Origin: Saccharicrinis sp050589685
GTDB taxonomy: Bacteria; Bacteroidota; Bacteroidia; Bacteroidales; Marinilabiliaceae
Reading direction: 5' to 3'
Length of the DNA: 64,000 nt
NCBI RefSeq assembly: GCF_050589685.1
Contig: NZ_JBNGOS010000009.1
Span: 1 to 64,000, forward strand
Below the pieces are notes generated by a model. It searched no databases. It saw nothing but the letters and a program-made list of their open reading frames with translations, and was not told where the DNA came from. The translations under genes were made by a program, and so were the position numbers. Below, piece after piece: positions 47,339 through 57,101 of the stretch (position 1 is its first letter; the number at the start of each line of letters is the position of its first letter).

Positions 47339-47753
47339 TCGTTAAGCTGATGTGCTGTTAATGTTGGCAGAAGCTATAAATGAAGAGTCTGGTCCTAACG
47401 CCGAAAGTTATGAATATGTCAATTCATTACGCTTAAGAGCCGGACTTGCTCCATTAAGTGGTCTTAACAAAGATTCTTTCCGTGTAGCAGTACTAAAAGA
47501 AAGAAGAGTTGAATTGGCGTTTTAAAATCATCGCTGGTACGACCTGATAAGAACTATGAGTACTATTGAGTTGGCAGAATTTATGAATGCACATGGTGCC
47601 AGAGAGCAAAATGAGCAAACAACTGATAGGGGAGGAGTTACATTTACTACTGGTGATTACAAATTTGATGCCTTTGAGGCATTGTTCCCAATACCCGAAT
47701 CTGAAAGATTGATAAACAGTAAATTAACGCAAAATGATGGGTATTGCGTTTAA
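47339..47753 (+). pseudogene. SusD C-terminal fragment joined to the GH106 relic
   Basis: From 47339 the frame reads R-stop-ADVLLMLAEAINEE, then SLRLRAGLAPLSGLNK, KERRVELAF-stop-NHRWYDLIRTMS and ALFPIPESERLINSKL. This is the last third of a SusD protein with two in-frame stops (one replacing the Tyr of RYADV, one replacing the Glu or similar residue before NHRWYD). The LFPIPESE ending differs from all three intact SusD proteins here, so it represents a lost fourth SusC/SusD system. The open frame 47556-47753 is its uninterrupted tail. Confidence 0.88.
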
Positions 47754-48126
47754 AAGGGTGAAACATTAGTTTGTGTACCTGTCTGGTGATTTAGTCTGGT
47801 AAGTTAGATTTTAAATGGGAGTTCAGACTTTAAAAGCTAGCTTCCATTTTTCGGAGTTATTTTTGTTGATATTGGCTTTTTCTTCTGTGTCATTTTATGC
47901 AGTGAAAATATCAGTTTGTCAATTGATTTTCGTTTTATAAAAAGTGTCATTTAGCTTTTATCCAATGTTACTATTTGTGCATTATGGCAAATAATGAGGC
48001 ATTGGTACAAAAGTCAAAAAATTAGCACAATAATGAAAAAAAATAGCCCGACAGTATTGTACGTTTAAAACAAACTAAATGCAATTTCAAACTTTTTATA
48101 AAGAGTAAAACAAAAATAACGAAATA
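47754..48126. promoter_or_regulatory. gene-free region before the sulfatase-GH78-GH106 block
   Basis: These 373 AT-rich bases lie after the SusD relic and before a sulfatase start. They should hold the promoter for the right-hand block. No coding frame, repeat or convincing promoter pair was identified; a TATTGTACGTTTAA stretch near 48056 is only suggestive. Confidence 0.4.
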
Positions 48127-49656
48127 ATGATTATACCAAACTATAGAAAGTCAAATTTGGCTATTCTGCTAATGGGGGTTTTCATCCTGTTTAGCGCCTG
48201 CACATCGAAAGTTAATAAAAAGAAACACGAGCGCCCCAACATTATTTTCTTAATGGACGACCAACACCGTTGGGATGCTTTGGGAGTAGAAAATGGAGAA
48301 ATAATAACGCCAACTTTGGATAAGTTGGCAAAGAATGGTGTTCGTTTTACCCAGGCGGTTTGTCAGGCTCCCATGTGCGTTCCCAGTCGAAATTCAATGA
48401 TGTTAGGATTATATGCCAATCAAACCGGCGTATTACAAAATGCGCGTGGTATTCCGGATGATAAATTACCCACAAAGCCACTTGCACAGGTTTTTCAGGA
48501 TGCCGGTTACGAAACAGTCGGTTTTGGAAAAACACATTGGGGCGTGCGTTGCAACACCCGTGGATTTGAAACACGATATATAGCAGAATGCTTTGAAGAG
48601 GGCGCAGTAATGATGAAAGACCTTGACCCCGATAAAAAACAACGTTACCTGGATGAAACCATTGGTTACGGGCCTGGTGAGGAAGATCCATCGGGTTATA
48701 TCGGCGAAACCAGCAAGCTTCCCGAAGGCGATCACCGTGATGGCTGGGTGACTGAAAAATGCCTGGATTACATTAAGAACAGACAAGATGAAAGACCTCT
48801 GTTTTTGTATCTCTCATTTCTAAAACCACATGCAGGACATAACGTTCCGGTCGGTTTTGAGGATAATTATAATTTGGACGAAACGGTATATGCCGAACAA
48901 CCTCCATGGGAAAAAGACAACTCGCCTCACGCTGAAGGAGTAAACCGCCGCGAATTGTACGAAGGGTTTTGGAAAGAGGCCTCAGAACAACAATGGAAAG
49001 AAATGACCATGCGTTATTATGCCAACTGCACATGGATTGATGATATGTTCGGACGCGCTATGAAGGCTTTGGAAGAAAAAGGCTTGCTCGAAAACTCAAT
49101 CATCATTTACGTTTCCGACCATGGCGAAATGTTGGGCGAACGGTATTACCGATTTAACAAATATTGTTTGTACGATGCCAGTGTACGCGTTCCAATTATC
49201 ATCTCCGGAGCTGCTTTGCCCGAAGATTGGAAAGGTAAAGAAGATGCTCGTCCGGCTGAGCTGGTGGACATTTATCCGACCTTGTTAAAAGCTGCAGGAA
49301 TTGAAGTGCCAGAAAAATCTGCCGGAATGAATCTCTTGGAGAAAAATGCAACTCGTAAAGCTTCATTTTGTGCCCTGCACGAACGAAAGGACGAAGCTTC
49401 CTTTATGGTGAGAACTCAAAACCATAAGTTGATTTTATGTTTTGCCCGAAAAGAAGATGCTTCAACATATACCGAAGCTGATATTGTGGGTGGCGAATTT
49501 TATGATTTGCAGAAAGATCCCAAGGAGTGGAATAATCTCTATGATGAAAAAGCCATCGAAAAGCATAGAATTGAGATGACTGAAATAATGATGGGGAAAT
49601 TAGGAACAATGAGTTGTTTGGTATCCAATGCCAAATCGGAAATACAATCGAATTAA
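48127..49656 (+). CDS. S1-family sulfatase lipoprotein (CVPSR type)
   Basis: It has 509 residues with a lipobox LFSACT (Cys ~25). Metal-binding LMDDQHRWD, formylglycine motif CVPSR (Cys84), and VSDHGEMLGE in the C-terminal half are present. The motif usually read as GKWH is GKTHWGV here, as in choline-sulfatase-like and related S1 clades, so it is a different branch from the other sulfatases in the window. It leads the right-hand block; the GH78-type gene follows after 66 bases. It probably removes sulfate from a residue that must be exposed before rhamnosidase action. Confidence 0.93.
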   Translation: MIIPNYRKSNLAILLMGVFILFSACTSKVNKKKHERPNIIFLMDDQHRWDALGVENGEIITPTLDKLAKNGVRFTQAVCQAPMCVPSRNSMMLGLYANQTGVLQNARGIPDDKLPTKPLAQVFQDAGYETVGFGKTHWGVRCNTRGFETRYIAECFEEGAVMMKDLDPDKKQRYLDETIGYGPGEEDPSGYIGETSKLPEGDHRDGWVTEKCLDYIKNRQDERPLFLYLSFLKPHAGHNVPVGFEDNYNLDETVYAEQPPWEKDNSPHAEGVNRRELYEGFWKEASEQQWKEMTMRYYANCTWIDDMFGRAMKALEEKGLLENSIIIYVSDHGEMLGERYYRFNKYCLYDASVRVPIIISGAALPEDWKGKEDARPAELVDIYPTLLKAAGIEVPEKSAGMNLLEKNATRKASFCALHERKDEASFMVRTQNHKLILCFARKEDASTYTEADIVGGEFYDLQKDPKEWNNLYDEKAIEKHRIEMTEIMMGKLGTMSCLVSNAKSEIQSN

Positions 49657-49722
49657 CTGAAGATAACTAAGTATGGGATATAATATTTGACACAATTTTG
49701 TTCATATTACAATCAATTCAAA

Positions 49723-51459
49723 ATGAAAAATATATTTGTAACGGTATTAATATTAGGTATTCTAATCGGCTGCAATCGACCATATTCCAAACAGACAGAG
49801 GCTGAGGAGCATTCATATAAAATTGAACGCACCTACATTACACCAACCCGGATCGTGTGGCAGTCCGGTGATGTTAAAAATACAAAACAACTCCTAAAAG
49901 AAGGACGGCATCAGGCAACAACCAAAAAAAATGATCTTGTTGAGTTTAATAATGGTGAAAGTACGGCTGCTATTCTATTGGATTTTGGAAAAGAGATGCA
50001 TGGAGGATTGGAGATCGTTACAGGAATGTTTAAAGGTAAAAAGCCAATTCAAGTGCGTGTTCGTTTTGGTGAATCGGTATCAGAAGCAATGTCTGACGTT
50101 GGCGAAGATGGTGCAACAAATGACCATGCAGTGAGAGATATGACCTTACAGTTGCCTTGGTGCGGTAAAATCGAAGTAGGTAATACCGGGTTTCGCTTTG
50201 TTCGAATTGATTTACTGGATAAAGACAGAGTATTATTACTAAAGGAAATGAGTGCTATTTCTGTGATGCGTGATATTCCTTACCTGGGTTCTTTTCAATC
50301 AAACGACGAACGACTAAATAAAGTATGGCAAACAGGCGCTTATACCGTTCATCTTAATATGCAAGAATATTTATGGGATGGTATCAAACGTGACCGTCTG
50401 GTTTGGGTGGGAGATATGCACCCCGAAGTCATGACTATTCTTGCTGCTTTTGGCGCAAATGAGGTCGTCACTAAATCCTTGGATTTAATGGAAGAAATTA
50501 CACCACTCCCTGGTTGGATGAATGGTAATTTTAGTTCTTATTCTATGTGGTGGTTGCTTATTCAACACCAATGGTACATGAATACAGGCGATGTCGGTTA
50601 TTTGCAAAAACACAAAGAATACATCTATGGCTTATTAGAAGTTTTAGAAGAAAATATTGATAGTGATGGAAAAGAAAGCTTTGAAGGAAGGTGTTTCCTG
50701 GATTGGCCTACCAGAAGTGACCAGATTGAAGTGAGAAAGGGTATGCAGGCTTTGCTGGCCATGTCTTTCGATGCAGGAGAAGATATTGCTCTCACATTCG
50801 GGAACGAAGAGAAAGCCAAACACTATAAGGCAGTCTCTGAAAAGTTGAAAAGCTACCAGCACGAGTTTCCCAAAAGAAAATCACCAGGTGCATTATTAGC
50901 TATGGCAGGCATTTTAGATCCCAAAGAGGTCAATGATGATTTGCTGGTGAAAGATGGCGTTAAAGACATTTCTACATTCTACGGGTATTACGTGCTTAAT
51001 GCCATGGCAATGGCAGGTAACCATCAAGGGGCAATCGATGTCATAAGAGAGTATTGGGGCGGAATGCTTGATCTAGGAGCCACCTCGTTTTGGGAGGATT
51101 TTGACATTGATTGGATGGATAATGCCGGGCGTATTGACGAGATCGTTCCCGATGATAAAGTGGATGTCCATAGAACGTATGGTAATTATTGCTATGTAGG
51201 CCTCAGGCATAGCTTTTGTCATGGCTGGGCATCAGGACCAACAGCATGGTTGTCGCAATACGTACTTGGTGTAAACATAGTGGCTCCCGGCTGTAAAAAA
51301 ATAAGAATCGAACCACACTTGGGAGATCTGGAATGGGTAGAAGGTACCTACCCCACACCTTATGGCTTAGTGCATATTAAACACACAAAGGACAGTAAGG
51401 GGAATGTAAAATCAGAAATAAAAGCGCCCAAGGAAATAGAGATAATAAAAATCAAATAA
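49723..51459 (+). CDS. GH78-type glycosidase, short form, lipoprotein
   Basis: It has ~578 residues from ATG 49723, chosen because it gives a clean lipoprotein signal (ILIGCN); the frame extends back to a TTG at 49687. One N-terminal sandwich (~55-180) with LDFGKEMHGGLEI is followed by an (alpha/alpha)6 barrel (~200-500). The active-site segment is WDGIKRDRLVWVGD, one residue shorter than in the long GH78 enzymes and with Asp where they have the acid Glu. This pattern recurs in a GH78 subgroup as I recall it. Activity on alpha-L-rhamnose is likely but specificity may differ. Neighbours are a sulfatase and a second GH78-type gene. Confidence 0.85.
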   Translation: MKNIFVTVLILGILIGCNRPYSKQTEAEEHSYKIERTYITPTRIVWQSGDVKNTKQLLKEGRHQATTKKNDLVEFNNGESTAAILLDFGKEMHGGLEIVTGMFKGKKPIQVRVRFGESVSEAMSDVGEDGATNDHAVRDMTLQLPWCGKIEVGNTGFRFVRIDLLDKDRVLLLKEMSAISVMRDIPYLGSFQSNDERLNKVWQTGAYTVHLNMQEYLWDGIKRDRLVWVGDMHPEVMTILAAFGANEVVTKSLDLMEEITPLPGWMNGNFSSYSMWWLLIQHQWYMNTGDVGYLQKHKEYIYGLLEVLEENIDSDGKESFEGRCFLDWPTRSDQIEVRKGMQALLAMSFDAGEDIALTFGNEEKAKHYKAVSEKLKSYQHEFPKRKSPGALLAMAGILDPKEVNDDLLVKDGVKDISTFYGYYVLNAMAMAGNHQGAIDVIREYWGGMLDLGATSFWEDFDIDWMDNAGRIDEIVPDDKVDVHRTYGNYCYVGLRHSFCHGWASGPTAWLSQYVLGVNIVAPGCKKIRIEPHLGDLEWVEGTYPTPYGLVHIKHTKDSKGNVKSEIKAPKEIEIIKIK

Positions 51460-51533
51460 TATGGAGCTTTCTTTCTGAATACTTGATGCATAACTGGTGT
51501 TGATTGAAATTTCATGCCCCTTCTATCTGACCT

Positions 51534-53969
51534 ATGAAAATAAATATAAACATGAAAAGAATTATTGTAATTACACTACTTTCTCAATTGTTAGTTATAA
51601 GCACTTTCTCACAAAAGAAAAGTGAGGCTCAAAACATTGTAAATAAAGCAATGCCAAGCGAGCAATGGTTAAATGAAGAATGGCAAGCCCAATGGATTAC
51701 GCACCCTAATATTACAGGTGATGAAGTGGGTGTTTACTTGTTTAAGAAAGTTCTTTCGCTTGAAGCTGTACCACAAGAGTACGTGATCAATATTTCGGCG
51801 GACAATAGGTACGTGTTTTACATTAATGGAACTGTGGTGGCGCGTGGTCCAGCGCGTAGCGATCTTAACCGTTGGCAATTTGCGACCCTAGATATTGCCC
51901 CTTATCTTAAAGAGGGGGAGAATCATATCGCAGCTAAAGTGTGGAATATGGCGGACTTGAAACCCACGGCTCAAATGAGCTATATTACGGGTTTAATTAT
52001 CCAGGGAAATACCTCAAAGGAAAAGGAAATTAATACCGATAAATCGTGGCGCGTAGTTATTGATGAGGCCTATTCATTTTACATGATAAAACACCTGAGA
52101 CGCTTTTATGTCGCAGGTCCAGGCGAAAAGTTTAGCGGGGAATTGCACCCTTGGGATTGGAAAACATCGGACAAAGAAATTGCTTGGAAGCAGGCCAAAG
52201 CCGGCAAAAATGGGATGCCTACAAAATACTATTCCGTTACTGGAAAAACAGATGCGCGTGTATTGCATCCGCGTTCGATAGCTATGATGGATGCCAAGCC
52301 TCAAAGCTTTGCCAAAGTACGAAAGTCTGAAGGTATAACTGATGCAGAAGGCTTAATCACGGGAGATGCTCCAGTTGAAATACCTGCGAATAGTACAGTG
52401 AAAATATTGCTTGATCAAGGGCACCTGACCAATGCTTATCCACAGTTGCAATATAGCAAAGGTGCTAAGAGTAATATCCAAATCACTTATGCCGAAAGTC
52501 TTTTTATTCCAAAGGATGGTATGCCTACCTTTGATAAGGGTAACCGCGATGAGGTTGATGGAAAAGTGATGTGGGGCAATTATGATATCATACTACCTGA
52601 TGGCGGTGATGATCGCCTCTTTGAGCCCCTATGGTGGCGTTGTTTTCGTTATGTGGAACTAGAAATAACAACTGACGATGAGCCTTTGGCGTTAAATGCG
52701 TTTAACAGTGAGTTTACGGCTTATCCTTTGGATTTGAAAGCAAATTTTAAATGTGACGACCCTCGTTTGAGCGACATCTTTGAGGTGGCTTGGCGCACCC
52801 AACGTTTGTGTGCGGGTGAAGTCTTTTTTGATTGTCCCTACTACGAGCAATTGCAATATACGGGCGATACCCGCATACAAGGACTCAATACGGCCTATGC
52901 CTCAGGCGATACCGTGCTATGGAAAGATGCGATTCAGGATTACTACGATTCTCAGTTGCCTTTTGGTCTGACGCAGTCGCGTTATCCGAGCAGTCAGCAG
53001 CAAATAATAGCGCCGTTTTCTTTGGTATGGATCACTATGGTACATGACTATATGATGCATTGCAACGATCAAGCTTTCATCGAAAAGATGATTCCTACTA
53101 TGCTTGGCATCCTAAATTGGTTCGATGAGCGAGTAGAGGAGAATGGGATGTTGGGCCAATTGGAAAGCTGGTTGTTTGTGGATTGGGTGGACCAGTGGAA
53201 GACGGGTTATCCACCATTAAATGAGGATAAAAAATACTCATCTGTTATTGGGATGCAATATGTGTATACCATACATAAAGCGATGGACATTTTTGAGTCT
53301 TACGGTATGTCTGGGCTAAGGCAAAAGTGGGAGCAAAAGGCAAATTTGACTCAGCAATCTATTATTGATAATTGTTGGGATGAGGACAAACAATTACTCG
53401 CCGATACGCCAGATAAAGATGTATTTAGTCAGCACGCCAATATATTAGCGGTACTTAGTCATTCGTTCCCTGCAGAGAAGCAAAAAGAATTGATGCAACG
53501 CGTAGTTAATAACAAAGAGATTGCACCGGCCTCTTACTATTTTGATTTTTACAAAGTAGCGGCATTGAAGCAAGTGGGCTTAGGCAATTTATATTTTTCC
53601 GGATTAAGCGTTTTAAGCGATTTGATCGATAATGGCTTCACAACTTTTCCCGAAAAATTTGATCCTTCACGCTCCGATTGTCATGCCTGGAGTGCTTCGC
53701 CTTTGTTTTATTATTATGCCTCAATAGCAGGTATAGCGCCTACTGAGAGCGGTTTTAAACGTTTCGAGATGCGCCCATCACTAGGTGAGTTAGACTATAT
53801 TGAAGGGAAAATGCCATTAAGAGATGGTTTTATTTCTTTTAATCTTAAGAAAAAGGGAAAGAGCGGTATTAGAGGCAAAGTCATCGTGCCTAATAACTTG
53901 GGTGGTGTTTTCAATTGGAATGGTCAGAGTATTGAATTGAAGAGTGGTGAGAATAGTATTGGTTTGTAA
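51534..53969 (+). CDS. GH78-type glycosidase, secreted
   Basis: It has 811 residues with a signal peptide (from Met7, ending STFSQ). N-terminal sandwich modules (~45-220; ISADNRYVFYINGTVVARGPA) precede a concanavalin-like module and the (alpha/alpha)6 barrel (~420-740). The active-site segment FFDCPYYEQLQYTGDTR keeps the Asp, Glu and Asp of GH78. SWLFVDWVDQWKTG and the C-terminal sandwich ending in LDYIEGKMPLRDG complete the family picture. It is paired with the preceding short GH78-type gene and the following DUF1080 gene (14-base gap), suggesting sequential attack on one oligosaccharide. Confidence 0.9.
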   Translation: MKININMKRIIVITLLSQLLVISTFSQKKSEAQNIVNKAMPSEQWLNEEWQAQWITHPNITGDEVGVYLFKKVLSLEAVPQEYVINISADNRYVFYINGTVVARGPARSDLNRWQFATLDIAPYLKEGENHIAAKVWNMADLKPTAQMSYITGLIIQGNTSKEKEINTDKSWRVVIDEAYSFYMIKHLRRFYVAGPGEKFSGELHPWDWKTSDKEIAWKQAKAGKNGMPTKYYSVTGKTDARVLHPRSIAMMDAKPQSFAKVRKSEGITDAEGLITGDAPVEIPANSTVKILLDQGHLTNAYPQLQYSKGAKSNIQITYAESLFIPKDGMPTFDKGNRDEVDGKVMWGNYDIILPDGGDDRLFEPLWWRCFRYVELEITTDDEPLALNAFNSEFTAYPLDLKANFKCDDPRLSDIFEVAWRTQRLCAGEVFFDCPYYEQLQYTGDTRIQGLNTAYASGDTVLWKDAIQDYYDSQLPFGLTQSRYPSSQQQIIAPFSLVWITMVHDYMMHCNDQAFIEKMIPTMLGILNWFDERVEENGMLGQLESWLFVDWVDQWKTGYPPLNEDKKYSSVIGMQYVYTIHKAMDIFESYGMSGLRQKWEQKANLTQQSIIDNCWDEDKQLLADTPDKDVFSQHANILAVLSHSFPAEKQKELMQRVVNNKEIAPASYYFDFYKVAALKQVGLGNLYFSGLSVLSDLIDNGFTTFPEKFDPSRSDCHAWSASPLFYYYASIAGIAPTESGFKRFEMRPSLGELDYIEGKMPLRDGFISFNLKKKGKSGIRGKVIVPNNLGGVFNWNGQSIELKSGENSIGL

Positions 53970-53983
53970 TTAAGATTTTAGAT

Positions 53984-54751
53984 ATGTTAAATAATAAAAG
54001 AAGATATGGCTTTCTTATTCTGTTAGTGACACTAATGAATATTAGTCATGTGTTTAGTCAAACACCAAGTAATAAAGAATTCGTAGAAATCTTTGATGGC
54101 CAAACGCTGGATAATTGGAAAGGTGATTCGACCTATTGGCACGTTGAGAATGGATGTATACAAGGAACGATTACTCCTGAAACTATCTTAAAAAGCAACA
54201 CCTTTATTGTTTGGCAAGGTGGACAACCTAGCGATTTTGAATTACAATTGGAGTATCGTATTTCTGAATCGGGAAATAGTGGCATCAATTACCGGAGCAC
54301 CTATGTAAAAGATAAACCTTACGCTTTGCGCGGCTACCAATGTGACATAGATGGCAAGAATAAATATACAGGTCAGAATTACGAAGAGAAAAAACGTACA
54401 ACTCTGGCTTATAGGGGGGAGAAGGTACTATTATCCACACCTGAAGATCCCGAAGTAATTGAAAATATACGTAACAATGTGAACAAGAATTGTTGGCAAA
54501 CCCGGGAGGTACTACGTCAGCTAGGCGAAAGCGAGACTTTAAACTCAAAAATTAAGAAGAATGACTGGAATCAGGTTCATCTGATCATCAAGGGAAACCG
54601 TTTATTGCACTATATCAATGGTACTTTAATGAGTGATGTGACAGATAATGATAGCATTCACAAAGTTATAAATGGATACATAGGTGTACAGGTACATGTG
54701 GGCCCTCCTATGAAGGTGGAGTATAGAAATATTCGATTGAAGGAGTTATAA
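53984..54751 (+). CDS. DUF1080 (3-keto-disaccharide hydrolase-like) protein
   Basis: It has 255 residues with a signal peptide (~1-26). The concanavalin-like beta-sandwich family is recognised by EIFDGQTLDNWKG, WHVENGCIQG, DFELQLEYRISESGNSGINYRS, GYQCDID and DWNQVHLIIKGNRLLHYING. Members are annotated as 3-keto-disaccharide hydrolases or carbohydrate-binding proteins. Its partner oxidoreductase (Gfo/Idh type), which would make a 3-keto sugar, is not in this window. It starts 14 bases after GH78, so it is co-transcribed. It could be a periplasmic hydrolase or a binding protein. Confidence 0.88.
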   Translation: MLNNKRRYGFLILLVTLMNISHVFSQTPSNKEFVEIFDGQTLDNWKGDSTYWHVENGCIQGTITPETILKSNTFIVWQGGQPSDFELQLEYRISESGNSGINYRSTYVKDKPYALRGYQCDIDGKNKYTGQNYEEKKRTTLAYRGEKVLLSTPEDPEVIENIRNNVNKNCWQTREVLRQLGESETLNSKIKKNDWNQVHLIIKGNRLLHYINGTLMSDVTDNDSIHKVINGYIGVQVHVGPPMKVEYRNIRLKEL

Positions 54752-54806
54752 ATAATGATACAAGCGCAATAATAAAGACTAGGAGAAATTCCCTAAAATT
54801 ATTATC

Positions 54807-56267
54807 ATGCAAAAACTACTAATGCTGCTATCAGCTATCATCATGATGGCTTGCAGCTCTAAAAGCAAAACCGAGTCAATCCCACCCAACGTGGTCTACA
54901 TACTTACCGACCAATGGCGTGCACAAGCCTTGGGCTATGCCGGCGATCCTAACGTTAAAACGCCACGATTGGGTGAATTCGCCAAAGAGGCGGTGAATTT
55001 TGCGAATGCTGTGTCGGTAGCGCCTGTGTGCACGCCACACCGCGCTGCACTGATGACGGGGCGTTACCCTACAAGTACTGGTATGATTTTTAACGACCTT
55101 TACTTGCCTAGCGATGAACTGTGTATGGCAGAGATATTCAAAGCACAAGGGTATAATACCGCACATATTGGGGGCAAGTGGCACCTTGATGGTCACGGAC
55201 GGTTGAATAATGCGGCACCGGAAAGACGCCAAGGTTTCGACTTTTGGTTGGGTAGCGAGTGTTCGCATGATTATGCCAATGAACACTATTACGAGAATGA
55301 TGACCCTGAGGTGAAGTACTATAATGGCTATTCGCCTTATGCCATTGCTAATGCTGCCAATGATTATATGACCGAGAGCAAAGCAAGCGATAAGCCCTTT
55401 TTACTCTTTATCTCTATTGGTACGCCTCATTTTCCTCACCATTCTGCTCCTAAGGAGATGATGGCGATGTATCCAAAAGAGGATTTGATTCTGTCGCCTA
55501 ATGTGCCCAAAAGGTTGGAGAAAAAAACACGCGAAGAATTACTAGGCTATTATGGGCACTGCACGTCTACAGACATAGCTATAGGTGATATTTTGGATAA
55601 AATGAAAGAATTGGAATTGATGGAAAACACTATTTTTGTTTTCACCTCTGATCACGGAGAAATGATGGGGTCGCACGGGGAAAGACCTTACAAAAAACAG
55701 GTGGGATGGGATGAATCCATTAAAGTACCTTTCCTTATTAGCTATCCATCCATCGGAAAAAATAAAGGCGCTGTAGTCAATGCCCCCATCAATACACCCG
55801 ATATTTTACCATCATTACTAGGCTTAGCCAATCTTGATATTCCCGAAACGATAGAGAGAGAAGATATCTCTGAATTAATACAAAATCCTGACCCCAATGC
55901 TGACCGAGCAGCTTTAGTTATGGGAGTTGCTCCCTTTGCTGATAATGCCAGAGGGCCTGAATATCGCCTAATACGTACCAAGCAATATACCTACCAACGT
56001 ACCTTAGAAGGCCCAAGTAGGCTTTTTGATAATATAAAAGACCCTTACCAGATGAATAACCTTGTTGGGAATCCTGAGTTTGCTGAACTCCAAAAAATCC
56101 TAGATGATAAACTGAACATGTCACTCGAAGCTGTTGGTGACGATTTTAAACCGCGTGATTACTACATTAAAAAATGGGATTATATCTTGGATGAAAAGAA
56201 GAACTGTATTGATCATTGGAGTTTTGTCGATGGTAAAGGTGTAGTTCAATCGCCAAAGAAACTATAG
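54807..56267 (+). CDS. S1-family sulfatase lipoprotein, paralogue of 29015-30442
   Basis: It has 486 residues. The lipobox is MMACSS. Metal-binding LTDQWRAQ, formylglycine motif CTPHR (Cys75, followed by AALMTGRYP) and FTSDHGEMMG are intact. It is a close relative of the minus-strand sulfatase at 29015-30442. An oddity is HIGGKWHLDG, with an extra Gly before the lysine motif where the other sulfatases read IGKWH or a close variant; it comes from a GGGGG run near 55171. This may be tolerated or may disturb the lysine. A decayed region follows. Confidence 0.92.
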   Translation: MQKLLMLLSAIIMMACSSKSKTESIPPNVVYILTDQWRAQALGYAGDPNVKTPRLGEFAKEAVNFANAVSVAPVCTPHRAALMTGRYPTSTGMIFNDLYLPSDELCMAEIFKAQGYNTAHIGGKWHLDGHGRLNNAAPERRQGFDFWLGSECSHDYANEHYYENDDPEVKYYNGYSPYAIANAANDYMTESKASDKPFLLFISIGTPHFPHHSAPKEMMAMYPKEDLILSPNVPKRLEKKTREELLGYYGHCTSTDIAIGDILDKMKELELMENTIFVFTSDHGEMMGSHGERPYKKQVGWDESIKVPFLISYPSIGKNKGAVVNAPINTPDILPSLLGLANLDIPETIEREDISELIQNPDPNADRAALVMGVAPFADNARGPEYRLIRTKQYTYQRTLEGPSRLFDNIKDPYQMNNLVGNPEFAELQKILDDKLNMSLEAVGDDFKPRDYYIKKWDYILDEKKNCIDHWSFVDGKGVVQSPKKL

Positions 56268-56398
56268 CTAAAACTGCGTGGTGGTACCAATAAATTAAAC
56301 ATGAAAAACACCAACAGTCGTTATCGTACAATTGGGGAAGAGCATTTATAACTCATATTCTATGCAAGGGGCTTCTTTTATTTTAAAATATTTACAAA

Positions 56399-56920
56399 AT
56401 GACACGAATAATACCAATAATTTCATTTTTAATATTGCTATTTTTTGGTGATTGTACCAATAAACAAGATTCAGCAGTTCCAAACGTCATCATTATAAAT
56501 ATTGATGATATGGGGTGGAAAGATGTTGGTTTTATGGGTAGCGAATACTACGAAACACTTAATATAGACTATCTGTCCGGTTTAGGTATGGTATTTACAA
56601 ATGGCTATGCAGCAGCATCGAATTGCGCACCCAGCAGAGCCTGTTTAATGACAGGGCAATGGACACCACGCCATGGCGTTTATACGGTTAGTCCTTCCGC
56701 ACGAGGAAAATCGGAAGACAGAAAATTAATTCCTACAAAAAACACACATACACTGCCTTCGAACCATACCATTCTGCCACAGGTTTTGCAGGTTAATGGC
56801 TGTCAAACCTGCCATGCAGGAAAGTGGCATTTAAGCCATAACCCTTTAGAGTTCGGTTTTGATGTGAATATTGGAGGCGGTCATAATGGTATGCCGCTAA
56901 GTCAGGCACCAACGACCTAG
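56399..56920 (+). pseudogene. sulfatase N-terminal fragment, truncated
   Basis: It has a lipoprotein-like signal (LLFFGDCT), IDDMGWKDVGFMGSEYYET, formylglycine motif CAPSR (Cys76) and AGKWHLSHN, so the first ~165 residues are a normal S1 sulfatase. After GGGHNGMP the protein changes to unrelated residues and stops at 173, whereas sulfatases of this type run to ~450-600. The second metal-binding half is absent, so the product cannot be active. The break coincides with the start of a glycosidase fragment in another frame. Confidence 0.9.
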
Positions 56921-57092
56921 AGGTGAAGGTAACTAATAATTGGGTCAACCAATTGCTATGGCAAACAAAAAAAACTGTAGAAAAACGGGACACCTGGCAA
57001 CTGGTACACGCCCTTGAAAAAATGCCAAACCATGGTATTTTGCCATCGGGTATTTGGGGGGAAGTCACGATATCAACTGTGAATGATAAATA
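56905..57092 (+). pseudogene. C-terminal fragment of a GH106/GH2-type glycosidase
   Basis: From ~56908 an open frame reads TNDLEVKVTNNWVNQLLWQT and, near its end, GILPSGIWGEVTISTV before a stop. This matches the last beta-sandwich of GH106 proteins here (NELEIEVANRWVNRLL; LLPSGLLGPVKIV). No start codon or upstream domain is present. It is directly fused to the truncated sulfatase, marking a deletion that removed the rest of both genes. Confidence 0.8.
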
Positions 57093-57101
57093 AACTGTAC
57101 A

